Shown here: positions 46,890 through 57,304 of the stretch, piece after piece
Position numbering within the stretch: position 1 is the first letter of the stretch
How the letters are laid out: each line of letters starts with the position of its first letter
Assembly (NCBI GenBank): GCA_023935145.1
Contig: CM043698.1
Location: 61,195,501-61,259,500, forward strand
Reading direction: 5' to 3'
Length of the DNA stretch: 64,000 nt
Source: Bretschneidera sinensis
Taxonomy: Eukaryota > Streptophyta > Magnoliopsida > Brassicales > Akaniaceae
The notes under the pieces: model-generated
What the model saw: only the letters and a program-made list of their open reading frames with translations
What the model was told of the DNA's origin: nothing
The model's database searches: none
Made by a program: the position numbers and the translations under genes

Positions 46890-47082
46890 TGTGAGTTTAG
46901 ATAAGTTGAGCCACATAAACATTCTTAACCCTTATCTAATTTTAATAATGACAAAACACTACTCTAATTGTACTAACAGTTTTATCTAATTGTTTAAACG
47001 ATAAAAGTTTTCAGCAAAGAATCAAGTTGTAAGAACTCAACCCGTATCAGACACCAAGACAAGACAGAAGATATAGAATAGG

Positions 47083-47956
47083 TGTTGGGATTTGTCCAAG
47101 GATTAAACAGGTGAAGGGTTCAGTATGTTCAACATCAGGCTTGGAGGTGTGCGTTACGGCATGGCCTTGTGTGCCGTGACTAGCAGTAAGTCCAGCAGCC
47201 TCTCTTTCCAGGCAGCGCCGCGACTCAGCCTTAGGCGCCGCGGCGCCCAGAACCTGGAGGAAGTCAGCTCTGGTCTAGGTCGCGGCGCCAAGCACACCAA
47301 GACAAGGTTTTTTTCAGCCTCTTGAAAGGTGCGTGGGGAATGATCAAAATGCACAGGATCACTAAGGCTTATTAAAGGACTATGATTGATTGGTCCTCAA
47401 GATCTAAGGGTTGAGATTGTCTTCAAGATAGGTTCAAGAAGTGGTGCGTTATATAAAGGGTCACCTAGCTTTAATCTCAACAAGTAAGAAAATGTGATGA
47501 GTATGATGTGATCATCTCAACAAAAGAGGTGAGAATGACATGTGAGTGTGTGTGAAATAGAACACATGGTTGTGTGAGAGTGCAAAGACACTAAACACAA
47601 GAGAAGCTGGTTGTTTAGAGAGAGAGTAGTATAGATTAGGATTCAATTTGTAAAGGAATTTTTCAAGCTTAAAATTCCAGGGAAACACAAGTCCTTATCA
47701 CTCTCTTTCGCTCTTCTTTCATTCTTCAAGAATAAGAGACTTCTTGAAGAGGTGTTGCTGTATTTGTAAAGAACTCATTGATTTAGTGCAGAGAGCTCGG
47801 AGGAGCTCACGGGGACGTAGGCACACTGCCAAACCTCGATAACAATTGCCTGTGTTCTTTCTTTGATTGTTGTTTGATTCCGATTCATTACAAGTCATTC
47901 TAGACTTGGGTGTTTGGAAGATCGCCACCTGGGCATCTTGAGGTGATTTCCCAACA
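47083..47956 (+). mobile_element. Copia A 5' LTR
   Basis: Begins TGTTGGGATT and ends TTTCCCAACA. A TATATAAA box lies at about 47450. A GC-rich variable segment (47200-47300) contrasts with the AT-rich rest. The 3' half is nearly identical to the 3' LTR; the GC-rich segment is not. Confidence 0.92.
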
Positions 47957-47957
47957 G

Positions 47958-47970
47958 TGGTATCAGAGCT
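47958..47970 (+). other. Copia A primer binding site
   Basis: TGGTATCAGAGCT one base after the LTR, complementary to the 3' end of plant initiator tRNA-Met. Confidence 0.9.
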
Positions 47971-48255
47971 GTGGTCCAAAAACAGCGGGTATCAAAGCTG
48001 GAACAGAAAATATCGGAGCAAGACTCCAAGAATTAAAGGTCAACTTCTTGGGTGATTCAAGAACGGAGTAGAGATCAATCTTCGATAGTGTTCTTGAGGG
48101 TGATTCAAGAACAGAGTAGAGATCAAGATCTGATCGTGTTCTTGATGGTGATTCAAGAACGGTATTGAGATCAATCTTTGGTCGTGTTCTTGAGATTTAG
48201 AAGAAGTTGGAAAGCAATTGTGGGTGCTGCATAAATCTGGGATTTTCTCCGCAAG

Positions 48256-48836
48256 ATGGGTTCAAACATCATCGTTGAGAAGTTTGATGGAAATGAAGAC
48301 TTTGCCCTTTGGAAACGGAAGATCAAGGTAGTTCTTATGCAACAAAAGGTGGACTTGGCGATTGGAGAAGAAGATGTTTTCCACATGTTTCACGGAGGTC
48401 TAGCGGAATAAGATGAAGAAGATGGCGTACAACACCATCTTTCTGCACATGTCGGATAGTGTCACAAGGGGGTATGGAGACTCAGAAGATCCAGCTGTCA
48501 TTTGAAAGAAACTAGATGAGTTGTTTCTTACCAAGACTCTCCCTAATAAGAGGTATCTTCGTAAACGAATCTTTGCTTTGGATCCCGATAAAGAGTTGCA
48601 AGATAATCTTGATGCCAAGATGATGAGAGCATTAAGTGGAGAAAGGTTATTTGTTAGAGGAAGGCCAGCAACTTGGTATGACAGCAACATACATGGCTAC
48701 TACCAGGACAAAGGTAGAGGACAAAGCTATAGGAGAGCGTACTCCAAACCGAGAGTTGGAGGGAAGAGATGCTTCTACTGCCATAAGGAGGGTCATTTCA
48801 AGAAAGATTGCAAGAAGATGATGAATGATGAATGAA
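48256..48836 (+). pseudogene. Copia A gag, with stops and a deletion
   Basis: ATG at 48256 opens MGSNIIVEKFDGNEDFALWK and then QQKVDLAIGE, typical of the copia gag N-terminus, but stops follow after about 50 codons. Further pieces: LDELFLTKTLPNKRYLRKRI, then a zinc knuckle CFYCHKEGHFKKDC (CX2CX4HX4C) at 48769. Compared with copia B, 62 codons are missing at about 48613, an in-frame deletion joining ...DNLD to AKMM. Confidence 0.85.
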
Positions 48837-48889
48837 GAAGCATTACCAATGATGGAAAGACTTTGGTTTCCAAGGCAGAACAACAAGAT

Positions 48890-51450
48890 AATGTTCTTAT
48901 TGTGTGCTCAAATGTAAGCAAGGGGCAAGAAAGCAGCGGGAAATGGATCTTGGATACCGGGTGCACTCATCATATGTGTCATCACCAGGATTGGTTCAAG
49001 AATTTCAAGGAAACCAATGATGGAAAAGTTTTCCTTGGGAATGATACTTCTTACTAAGTGAGGGGCACGAGAGACATCCAGTTGAGGATGTTTGATGGAA
49101 TGACGAGGCTGTTAAGGAATGTAAGGTATCTTTCAGATTTAAAAAGAAATTTGATCTCATTGGGGCAGCTAGATTCCATGGGATACACATACAAAGCAGA
49201 GGGAGGAAAAATCAAGATAACCAAGGGATCTTTGATAGTGATCAAAGCAGCAATGAAGGATGGTCTCTATGAGATGATCGGAGACATGGAGATCAATGAT
49301 CAAGTAGCAAGCTTGATGGCTAAGATAGATAAGGTAACCCTTTGGCACAATCGCTTGGGATATATGAGCGAAAAGGGCCTGCAAGTTCTCAGCAAAGATG
49401 GTATACTTGGTAGTGACAAAGTAGAGAAACTTGATTTCTACGAATGTTGTGTTCTTGGGAAACAACATCGGGTTAGCTTCAACACTGGAGTGCACAAGTC
49501 TAAGAGCATTCTTGACTATATTCATGTGGATCTTTGGGGGCCAGAAAGAACACCAACACAGGGAGGTAATCTTTACTTTCTGTCTTTAATTGATGATTAT
49601 TCTAGAAAGGATTGAGTTTATTTGCTTAAAAATAAATCAGATACTTTGAATAAATTTGTAGTGTGGAAAAAGCTGGAAGAGACTCAAATGAGTAGGGTAG
49701 TTAAGGTGTTAAGAACTGATAATGGCTTAAATTTTTTTATTAAGGAACTTGATCAATTCTGTAAGTTAAATGGGATTCTAAGACATAGATTCCCAAGAAG
49801 ATGTGGAGTGGTAAACCCCTTGAGTTGAACAACCTTAGAACTTTTGGATGTGCTGCGGTTGCACATCAAAAGGATGATAGACTTAGCCCAGGATCTAGAA
49901 AATATGTGTTTCTAGGATATGGGGAAGGAGCTAAGGGGTATAGGTTGTGGTCCTTAGAACAAAAAAGAATTGAAACTCATAATAAGTAGGGATGTCATTT
50001 TTAATGAATTGTTATTTCCCTATTTGGAGAAAACTAACCCTGCAGGGGATAGTGAGTAAACCAGTTCGGTATTTGTGGAGCATAGCATTAAGGAATATTC
50101 AGTTCAGGTAGAACAAAGAAGGCAAGAGGGTTCAGACCAGGTAGACCCATTGATGAATGCCAAGCTCAGGACACTCATCACGAGGCTGAACTAGAAGAGG
50201 ATGATGCAGGGAGTCATAATGATTAACAGCTCACAAGGGACTGAGAGAGAAGGATGGTCAAACCACCTTCGAGATATGGTTTTGCGGCTGTGAATGCAGC
50301 AACTCTTTGGATAGAAAAAGGGATAAGTGAAACAGAAACTTACATTGATGTCATAGGATGTAAGGATTCATCAAGATGGAAGCTAGCTATGGAAGAAGAA
50401 ATGGATTCTTTGAGGAGTAACAGCTCTTGGGAATTGGTGCACATTCTAGGAAAACAAAGAGTTGTGGATTGTAAGTGCACTTACAAGATCAAAGAAGGGA
50501 ACCCTCCAGGGGATAAAGTTCGAAATAAGGCTAGGCTGGTGGCGAAGGGGTTCATGCAAAGAGGAGGCATAGATTTTATAGAAACTTTCTCACCTGGACA
50601 CAAGGTGGAGGAAGTGGTGATCATCCTTGTCTATGTCGATGATATGTTATTGGTTTGGAACAGCAGGGAAAGGATAGAAAGGTTGACATCTCAACTCAGT
50701 GAGGAGTTTGAGAAGAAGGATCTTGGCCTTACACAAAAGATCCTTGGGATGAGAAGAATTCGAGAAAGAGAGAGAAACAGGTTGAAGGTTTCTCAGTCAT
50801 TCGTCATAAAAAATGTGTTGTACAAGTTTTCTATGGAAGATGGTAAACCAGTGAAGATTCCTCTTGCTGGTCATTTCAAGTTCTTTAGCGAACAACGTCC
50901 TGGAATGGATGAGGAAAAGAAGGAAATGGATAAGGTCCCTTACTCTAATGCGGTTGGATCAGTCATGTTCATGATGGTAAGTACTAGACCCGACATTTCT
51001 CAGGCAATGGGTGTTCTCAGCAGATTTGTGAGTAATCCCGGAAAAGAGTTTTGGCTTGGGATAAAGTGGTTGCTGAGGTACGTGAAGGCTCAGTTGTAGC
51101 CGATGGTAGCACTCTTAACAACCGGGGCAGAGTATATAGCAGCAACGGAATCCATAAAGGAGGCTATGTGGTGCAAAGGGTTGTTGGAAGAGTGTGAGGT
51201 CCTAAAAGAGCAGGTGGTGGTGTCTTCGGATAGCTAAAGTGCATGACATTTGTGTAGGAACCCAGTGTTCCATGAGTGGACTAAGCATGTGGATGTTCGG
51301 TATCATTTCATTCAGGAAAATGTTACGAAAGGATGCATTCATGTGGACAAAGTCGCAAAGGAGGAAAATCCTGCAGATTTAGGCACCAAAGTTCTACCTC
51401 TAAGTAAGTTCAATCATTGCCTTGGCCTTCTTAGGATTGGAGTCAGATGA
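48890..51450 (+). pseudogene. Copia A protease-integrase-RT-RNase H remnants
   Basis: Protease: KWILDTGCTHHMC at about 48940 (family usually D-S-G). Pre-integrase: LWHNRLGYMSEKGLQVLS (49340). Integrase: ILDYIHVDLWGPERT (49510), SLIDDYSRKD (49585), then a deletion at about 49800 that removes the part with the third catalytic residue and joins to LNNLRTFGCAAVAHQ. RT: ARLVAKGFMQRGGIDFIETF (50532), a second deletion at about 50605 that removes the fingers, then ILVYVDDMLLV (active site, 50625). RNase H: TGAEYIAATESIKEAMWCKG (51122) and HVDVRYHFIQENV. It is not functional. Confidence 0.88.
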
Positions 51451-51518
51451 ATGGTGACTTAAGTTGAGTTTGGATCCTAAGTTCTCTGCACAATGGGTTC
51501 GGGTTTAATCGCTTAGAC

Positions 51519-51530
51519 AAAGGTAGAGAT
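51519..51530 (+). other. Copia A polypurine tract
   Basis: AAAGGTAGAGAT directly before the 3' LTR, in the position and composition of a plus-strand primer. Confidence 0.75.
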
Positions 51531-52410
51531 TGTTGGGATTTGTCCAAGGATTAAACAGGTGAAGGGTTCAGCATGTTCAGCATCAGACTTGGAAGTGTGC
51601 GCTGCAGCCAACATCAAGTCTAACAGCCTCCCTCTCCAGGCCACACCGCAGCGCCTAGAACCTGGAGGAAGTCAGCCCTGGTCTGGGCCGCGGCCAGCCC
51701 TGTTCTGGGCCGTGGCCAGCCCTGTTATGGGCCGTGGCCCCAGGCACACTGAGACAAGGTTTTTTTCAGCCTCTTGAAAGGTGCGTGGGGCATGATCAAA
51801 ACACACAGGATCACTAAGGCTTGTTGAAGGGCTATGATTGATTGGTCCTCAAGATATAAGGGTTGAGATTGTCTTCAAGATAGGTTCAAGAAGTGGTGCA
51901 CTATATAAAGGGTCACTTAGCTTCAATCTCAACAAGTAAGAAAGTGTGATGAGTGTGATATGATCATCTCTACAAGAGAGATGAGAATGACATGAGAGTG
52001 TGTGTGAAATAGAACACATGGTTGTGTGAGAGTGCAAAGACACTAAACACAAGAGGCTGGTTGTTTAGAGAGAGAGTAGTATAGATTGGGATTCAGGGGT
52101 TTTGTAAGGGAATTTTTCAAGGGGAAAATTCCAGGGAAACACAAGTCCTTATCACTTTCTTTTGCTCTTCTTTCGTTCTTCAAGAACAAGAGACTTCTTG
52201 AAGAGGTGTTGTTGTATTTGTAAAGAACTCATTGATTTAGTGCAGAGAGCTCGGAAGAGCTCACGGGGATGTAGGCACATTGCCAAACCTCGATAACAAT
52301 TGCTTGTGTTCTTTCTTTGATTGCTTTTTGATTCCGATTCATTACAAGTCATTCTAGACTTGGGTGTTTGGAAGATCACCACCTGGGCATCTTGAGGTGA
52401 TTTCCCAATA
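51531..52410 (+). mobile_element. Copia A 3' LTR
   Basis: Begins TGTTGGGATT and ends TTTCCCAATA (CA of the end changed to TA). It carries three tandem copies of a 22-bp GC-rich unit (51671-51735) where the 5' LTR has one. TATATAAA at about 51902. Confidence 0.92.
51671..51735. repeat. Three 22-bp GC-rich repeats in the 3' LTR
   Basis: Units of the type ggccagccctgttctgggcc follow one another; the first is a 21-bp variant. Confidence 0.8.
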
Positions 52411-52571
52411 ATAGGCATTAAGGTATTGAAACAAACTATAAATCTCTTATGTTCAAGTAAGTAACTTATCTTATGGCTCTTTTTACAAAAGAATTTTGAC
52501 AAAACTATTAATTCATACACTTCCAAGTCAAAAACAGTTTTGAAATATAAAAAATGGGTTGAAGGACAACC

Positions 52572-52751
52572 CAGTCGATTGGATCCTTATATCAGTCGAC
52601 TGGAGTATGAGACAGAATTTCCCCAGTTAACTGGTGTTGAGCACCTAGTCGACTGGTGCTTAGGACCCAGTCGACTGGTACTCTCCCACAGCCTAAAAGT
52701 GAGATTTCTCACTTGACCCAGTTGACTGGTATAAATACCCAGTCGACTGGT
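52572..52751. repeat. Seven CAGTCGACTGGT-like motifs, Maximus LTR
   Basis: Starts at 52572, 52593, 52624, 52646, 52668, 52719 and 52740. The core is the palindrome AGTCGACT; variants include AGTTAACT, itself a palindrome, and AGTTGACT. They lie upstream of TATA boxes at 52730 and 52846. Confidence 0.85.
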
Positions 52752-52845
52752 AATTTGAAAATATGACCATTTGAGACACGAGACTTGAGCATTTAATGCA
52801 CCAAACCTACTAAGTCAGTGTCTAACGGCTATATTGATTCAATGT

Positions 52846-52853
52846 TATATAAA
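52846..52853 (+). promoter_or_regulatory. TATA box in the Maximus LTR
   Basis: TATATAAA about 95 bp after the last CAGTCGACTGGT motif, followed by sequence suited to a transcript leader. Confidence 0.5.
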
Positions 52854-53108
52854 CCTACTTCAATGAGCATTTAAAACAACAAGATTACACATTCATTTCA
52901 TAAGTTTGCTCATTAATTCTCAAAAGCTTTGAATTTTTTTTTTTTTGAGCCATTCTTCAAGCTTTTTCTTGAAAGTGAGACATTGTTGATTTGTAAAAGC
53001 ATTCATTGCTATCTCTCTACCATTTACTTTACGGCAATTCACATTTATTTTAAAGGGGAAAGAGTTGTAATAACTCTTAGAGTGTTTAGAATTAAACACT
53101 TCTTTGTA

Positions 53109-53214
53109 AGCTTCCGCAAGGAATGGATTAGCTTCCGAGAGGAAGGGATTAGCTTCTAAGAGGAAGGGATTAGTTTCTGCAAGGAAGGGAATAGCTTCCA
53201 AGAGGAAGGGATTG
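53109..53214. repeat. 21-bp minisatellite, five units
   Basis: Units of the type gcttccgagaggaagggatta repeat five times with few changes, downstream of the TATA box. They would be part of the element transcript leader. The minus-strand frame with repeated NPFL.EA is a by-product. Confidence 0.88.
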
Positions 53215-53502
53215 GTTGTAAGGTTTGTACAACACCCATGAAGTTATACGACTAAAAGTTTTTGGAGATCACTTCAAGGAAGTTCCTTGAAGAGAGTAAA
53301 CGCAGGGTCGGAACGAATCCAATATTGTCGAACCACTATAAACTGAGTTTGCACTTTCTCTTCCTTAAACTCTTTTACTTAAAGCACATTACTTGTTTGT
53401 ATGCTTGTGCATCTAACTGTTTTTATAAACTTGTAAATAATTAGTAAAAGTTTTCAAAAACCCAATTCGCCCCCCTTTTGGGTTGGAACCCCAGTCTATA
53501 AT

Positions 53503-53515
53503 TGCTATCAGAGCC
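53503..53515 (+). other. Maximus primer binding site
   Basis: TGCTATCAGAGCC differs at one base from TGGTATCAGAGCC, the complement of initiator tRNA-Met. It sets the approximate end of the 5' LTR. Confidence 0.65.
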
Positions 53516-54061
53516 TTATTCTCAATTTCAGGCTTAAAATCTTTGAGTTGATTTGATGGTATCAAATAGCTATTCTGAAGGACATTCCTACATTAGGCAT
53601 CCCTTGTTCAATGGCTCCAACTATAACTATTGGAAAAACATGATGAAAATCTTTGTCGAATGACAAGATTACAATATCTGGAGAGTCATTGAGGAATGAC
53701 CTAGAATTCCTACAAAGGAAATAACTATTGGAGAAATCAATCATACAATGCTTAAACTCAAAACTAAGTTCAATATAGAGGATTTTAGAATGATATCTCT
53801 AAATAATAGAGCCATAAGTATTTTACATTGTACTTCAGATATTTCTAAATATAATAAAAATTTTGCTTGTGTTTCGGCTAAGGAGATTTGGGATAAATTG
53901 CAAGTTACATATGAAGGAACTAGCGAAGTTAAAAAATAAAAAATTTATATGCTAGTGTCTGAGTATGAATCTTTCAAAATGTCTCCTAACGAAACAATTT
54001 CACAAATGCACTCACATTTCACCACTATTGTTAACGGTTTGAAGCTTCTTGGTAGGAACAT

Positions 54062-54938
54062 TGTTGGGAAATCACCTCAAGATGCCCAGGTGGTGATTTT
54101 CTAAACACCCAAGCCTAGAATGATTTGTAATAATCAGAAACAGAAACAAAAATCAAATAAAGAACACAAGCAATTGTTATCGAGGTTCGGCAATGTGCTT
54201 ACATCCTCGTGAGCTCCTCCGAGCTCTCTGCACTAAATCAATGAGTTCTTTACAAATACAACAACACCTCTTCAAGAATCCCTTATTCTTGAAGAACGAA
54301 AGAAGAGAAAAATAAAGTGATAAGGACTAGTGTTTCCCCGGATTTTTCCCCAAGAAAATTTCACTTACAAGGTCCTTGAATCCCTAATCTATACTACTCT
54401 CCCTCTAAACAATCAGCCTCTCTTGTTAAGATCTATTTTAGTGCCTCCCCTGTGTTTAGTGTCTTTGCACTCTCACATTTGCACTTGAATTCTCTTGTAT
54501 GATGATCACTTATATGTCACACACTTGTTGAGATTGAAGCTATGTGACCTTTTATATAGTGCACCACTTCTTGAACCTATCTTGAATACAATCTTAACCC
54601 TTAGATCTTAAGGACCAATCAATCATAGCCCTTCAATAAGTCTAAGTGATCCTGTATGTTTTGATCATGCCTTATGCACTATCTGAAAAAGCTAGAAAAA
54701 CTTGTTTCAGTGTGCCTGGCGCCGCGGCCCAGAACAGGGCAGGCTGCAGCTCAAGACATGATGCAACTTCACCACCTTCTGGGGGTGGCAGAACCCAAGG
54801 CTAGGCCGCGGCATGGCCTGGAGTGGAGGTCTTTTGGAGTTGCTGGAGGCCGCGGCGCCCAAGGTTGTGCCGCGGCTCAGATCCAAAACTGATGCTGACC
54901 TCTTCAACTTGTTTAATCCTTGGACAAATACCAACAAT
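54062..54938 (-). mobile_element. Copia B LTR in reverse orientation
   Basis: Reads as the complement of a copia A-type LTR, from the U5 end (TGTTGGGAAATCACCTCAAG) to the U3 end (CCTTGGACAAATACCAACA). It shares private features with the forward LTR part that follows (for example the TCATCATACA-type stretch), so both probably come from one element. Confidence 0.85.
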
Positions 54939-54939
54939 C

Positions 54940-55610
54940 CCACCTTCTGGGGGCCGCGGCGCCAGGCACACTGAGACAAGTTTTTCCAACTTTTTCAGAT
55001 AATGCGTAAGGCATGATCAAAACACACAGGGCCACTTAGACTTGTTGAAGGGATATGATTGATTGGTCCACAAGATCTAAGGGTGAGATTGTCTTCAAGA
55101 TAGGTTCAAGAAGTGGTGCACTATATAAAGGGTCACCTAGCTTCAATCTCAACAAGTGTGTGACATACAAGTGATCATCATACACGAGAATTCAAGTGTA
55201 ATTATGAGAGTGCAAAGACACAAAACACAGGAGAGGCACTAGAATAGATCTCCATAAGAGAGGCTGGTTGTTTAGAGATAGAGAGTAGTATAGATTGAGG
55301 ATTCAAGGGCCTTGTAAGTGGAATTTTCTTGGGGAAAATTCCAGGGAAACACTAGTCCTTATCACTTTCTTTTTCTCTTATTTCGTTCTTCAAGAACAAG
55401 GGATTCTTGAAGAGGTGTTATTTTATTTGTAAAGAACTCATTGATTTAGTGTAGAGAGCTCACGAGGACGTAGGCACATTGCCGAATCTCGATAACAATT
55501 GCTTGTGTTCTTTCTTTGATTTCTGTTTCTGTTTCTGATTATTACAAGTCATTCTAGACTTGGGTGTTTGGAAGATCACCACTTGGGTATCTTGAGGTAA
55601 TTTCCCAACA
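54940..55610 (+). mobile_element. Copia B LTR in forward orientation, U3 start missing
   Basis: LTR sequence is recognisable from gggccgcggcgccaggcaca (54951) to TTTCCCAACA at 55610. The first 200 bp or so of the LTR are absent. They are replaced by a short junction, atcccaccttctggg, part of which (ccaccttctggggg) is also found inside the reversed LTR at 54771. Confidence 0.8.
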
Positions 55611-55611
55611 G

Positions 55612-55624
55612 TGGTATCAGAGCT
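55612..55624 (+). other. Copia B primer binding site
   Basis: TGGTATCAGAGCT, same sequence and spacing as in copia A. Confidence 0.88.
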
Positions 55625-55855
55625 TTGGTGAGCGGGTATCGGAGCTGGAACAGAAGGTATCAGAGCAAGACTCCAAGAATCAAAGATCAACTTCTTGGGT
55701 GATTCAAGAACGGAGTAGAGATCAAGATCTGATCGTGTTCTTAAGGGTGATTCAAGAACGGTATTGAGATCAATCTTTGATCGTGTTCTTGAGGTTTAGA
55801 AGAAGTTTGGATAGTAATTGTGGGTGCTACATAAATCTGGGATTTTCTCTGCAAG

Positions 55856-56864
55856 ATAGGTTCAAACTTCATTGTTGAGAAGTTTGATGGAAAGGGAGAC
55901 TTTGCCCTTTGGAAGCGGAAGATCAACGCGGTTCTTATGCAACAAAAGATGGACTTGGCGAATGGAGAAAATGATATTTTTCCAGCAAGTATCACGGAGG
56001 TCTAGCAGATTGAGATGAAGAAGATGGCATATAGCACCATCTTTCTGCACATGTCGGATAGTGTCACAAGGGAGTGCAGAGACTCAGAAGATTTAGCTGT
56101 CATATAGAAGAAGTTAGATGAGTTATTTCTTACCAAGACTTTCCCTAATAAGATATATCTTCTTTAAAGAATCTTTGCTTTTAAAATGAATCCTAATAAA
56201 GAGTTGCAAGATAATCTTGATGTGTTTAATAAACTAGTTCATGATTTGGCTAGTTGTAGTATAAAGTTCTCGGATGAACAATTGACAGTTATTTTGTTAA
56301 ATTCTCTTCCTGATTGTTTTGAAAGTTTGATTAATGCAATTGAATATGGAAGAGATACACTAACCAAAGAAATTGTGATCAATGCTATAAGGGCTCATGA
56401 TTTCAAAGCCAAGATGAGGGAAACATCAAGTGGAGATGGCTGTTCGTTAGAGGGAGGCCAGCAACTCAGTATGGCAGTAGCATCCATGGCAACTACCGAG
56501 AGAAATCAAAGGGTAGAGCCATGGGAGATCACATTCCAAACCAAAGTTTGGAGGAAAGTGATGTTTCTACTGCAACAAGGAGGGTCATTTCAAGAAAGAT
56601 TGCAAGAAGATGATGAGGGAAGAGAGAGGAATAAGCCATACCAACAATGGAGAGGCTTCGGTTGCTAAGGGAGAACAGCAAGATGATGTTTTTGTTGTGT
56701 GCTCAAATGTGAGCAGGAGGCAAGGCATCGAAAAATGGATCCTGGACTCCGGGTGCACTTACCACATGTGCCCTCACAGGGATTGGTTCAAGAATTTCAA
56801 AGAAACCAATGATAGAAAGGTTTTTATGGGGAATGATACTTCTTGCCAAACTCTTTCCGGTTGA
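55856..56864 (+). pseudogene. Copia B gag and protease remains
   Basis: The start codon position of copia A gag reads ATA here (55856). VEKFDGKGDFALWKRKI follows in frame, then stops. The part at 56186-56440 (MNPNKELQDNLDVFNKLVHD, then ILLNSLPDCFESLINAIEYG) supplies the segment deleted from copia A. A frameshifted zinc-knuckle region follows, and a protease piece WILDSGCTYHMC at about 56733. Integrase survives only to LWHTRLG at 57238. Confidence 0.82.
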
Positions 56865-57251
56865 AAGAAATGACTAGCATAGCTGGATGGGATGGGCAAT
56901 AAGCACCAAAAGTAAATGAGTTACGTCAGGATTGGATTAAAAAAGAACTGGTAGTAAGTGAGGGGGATAAGAGATATCCAATTGAAGATGTTTGATGGAG
57001 TCACAAGGCTGTTGTGAATGTGAGGTATCTTCCAGATTTGAGAGGAAATTTGATCTAATTGGGGTAGCTAGATTCTATAGGGTACACATACAAGGCAGAG
57101 GGAGGAAAGATCAAGGTAACCAAGGGATCTTTGATTGTGATCAAAGCAGCAATAAAGGATAGTCTTTATGAGATGATCGGAGAGACAAAAATCAAGGATC
57201 AATGAGCAAGCTTGATGGCTGAGATGGATAAGGTAGCCCTTTGGCACACTC

Positions 57252-57304
57252 GCTTGGGTGTTTAGAAGATTACCACCTATGCATCTTGAGGTGATTTCCC
57301 AACA
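57252..57304 (+). mobile_element. Copia B 3' LTR stump
   Basis: Integrase-domain sequence ...cgcttggg runs directly into tgtttagaagatt...tttcccaaca, the last part of the LTR. CTTGGG occurs at this point in both partners, so the deletion likely used this 6-bp microhomology. Confidence 0.82.

Larger units (their letters stand above)
47083..52410 (+). mobile_element. Copia A: internally deleted Ty1/copia element with both LTRs
   Basis: Its 5' LTR (874 bp) and 3' LTR (880 bp) both start TGTTGGGATTTG and end TTTCCCAAYA. ATAGG flanks the element at 47078-47082 and 52411-52415, a perfect 5-bp target duplication. The interior encodes remains of gag, protease, integrase, RT and RNase H with three deletions. 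It can only have moved with proteins supplied by another copy, or it was deleted after insertion. It sits in the Maximus LTR, so it is younger than that element. Confidence 0.93.
46890..53497 (+). mobile_element. 5' LTR of the Maximus-like element (split by copia A)
   Basis: The LTR consists of about 46890-47082 plus 52411-53497, some 1.28 kb without the insertion. It carries seven CAGTCGACTGGT-like motifs (52572-52751), TATA boxes at 52730 (TATAAATA) and 52846 (TATATAAA), and a 21-bp minisatellite. A C-rich 'ccaattcgccccccttttgg' phrase near its end is usual for this lineage. Both outer limits are uncertain by tens of bases. Confidence 0.6.
54062..57304 (+). mobile_element. Copia B: rearranged copia element with inverted and direct LTR parts
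   Basis: Flanked by AACAT at 54057-54061 and 57305-57309, a perfect 5-bp target duplication. Order: a complete LTR in reverse orientation (54062 to about 54938), a 5'-truncated LTR in forward orientation (to 55610), a tRNA-Met primer site, gag and protease remains, then a 53-bp stump of the 3' LTR. Both outer ends are the U5 end (TGTTGGGAAATC on the left, GATTTCCCAACA on the right). The family is that of copia A. RT, RNase H and most of integrase are missing. Confidence 0.88.

Noticed and set aside
47958..47970. Possible tRNA gene fragment at the TGGTATCAGAGC sites
   Set aside because: These are 12-13 bp primer binding sites next to LTR ends; no tRNA cloverleaf surrounds them.
52920..53201. 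Minus-strand frame with NPFL.EA repeats
   Set aside because: It comes from the 21-bp minisatellite inside a non-coding LTR.
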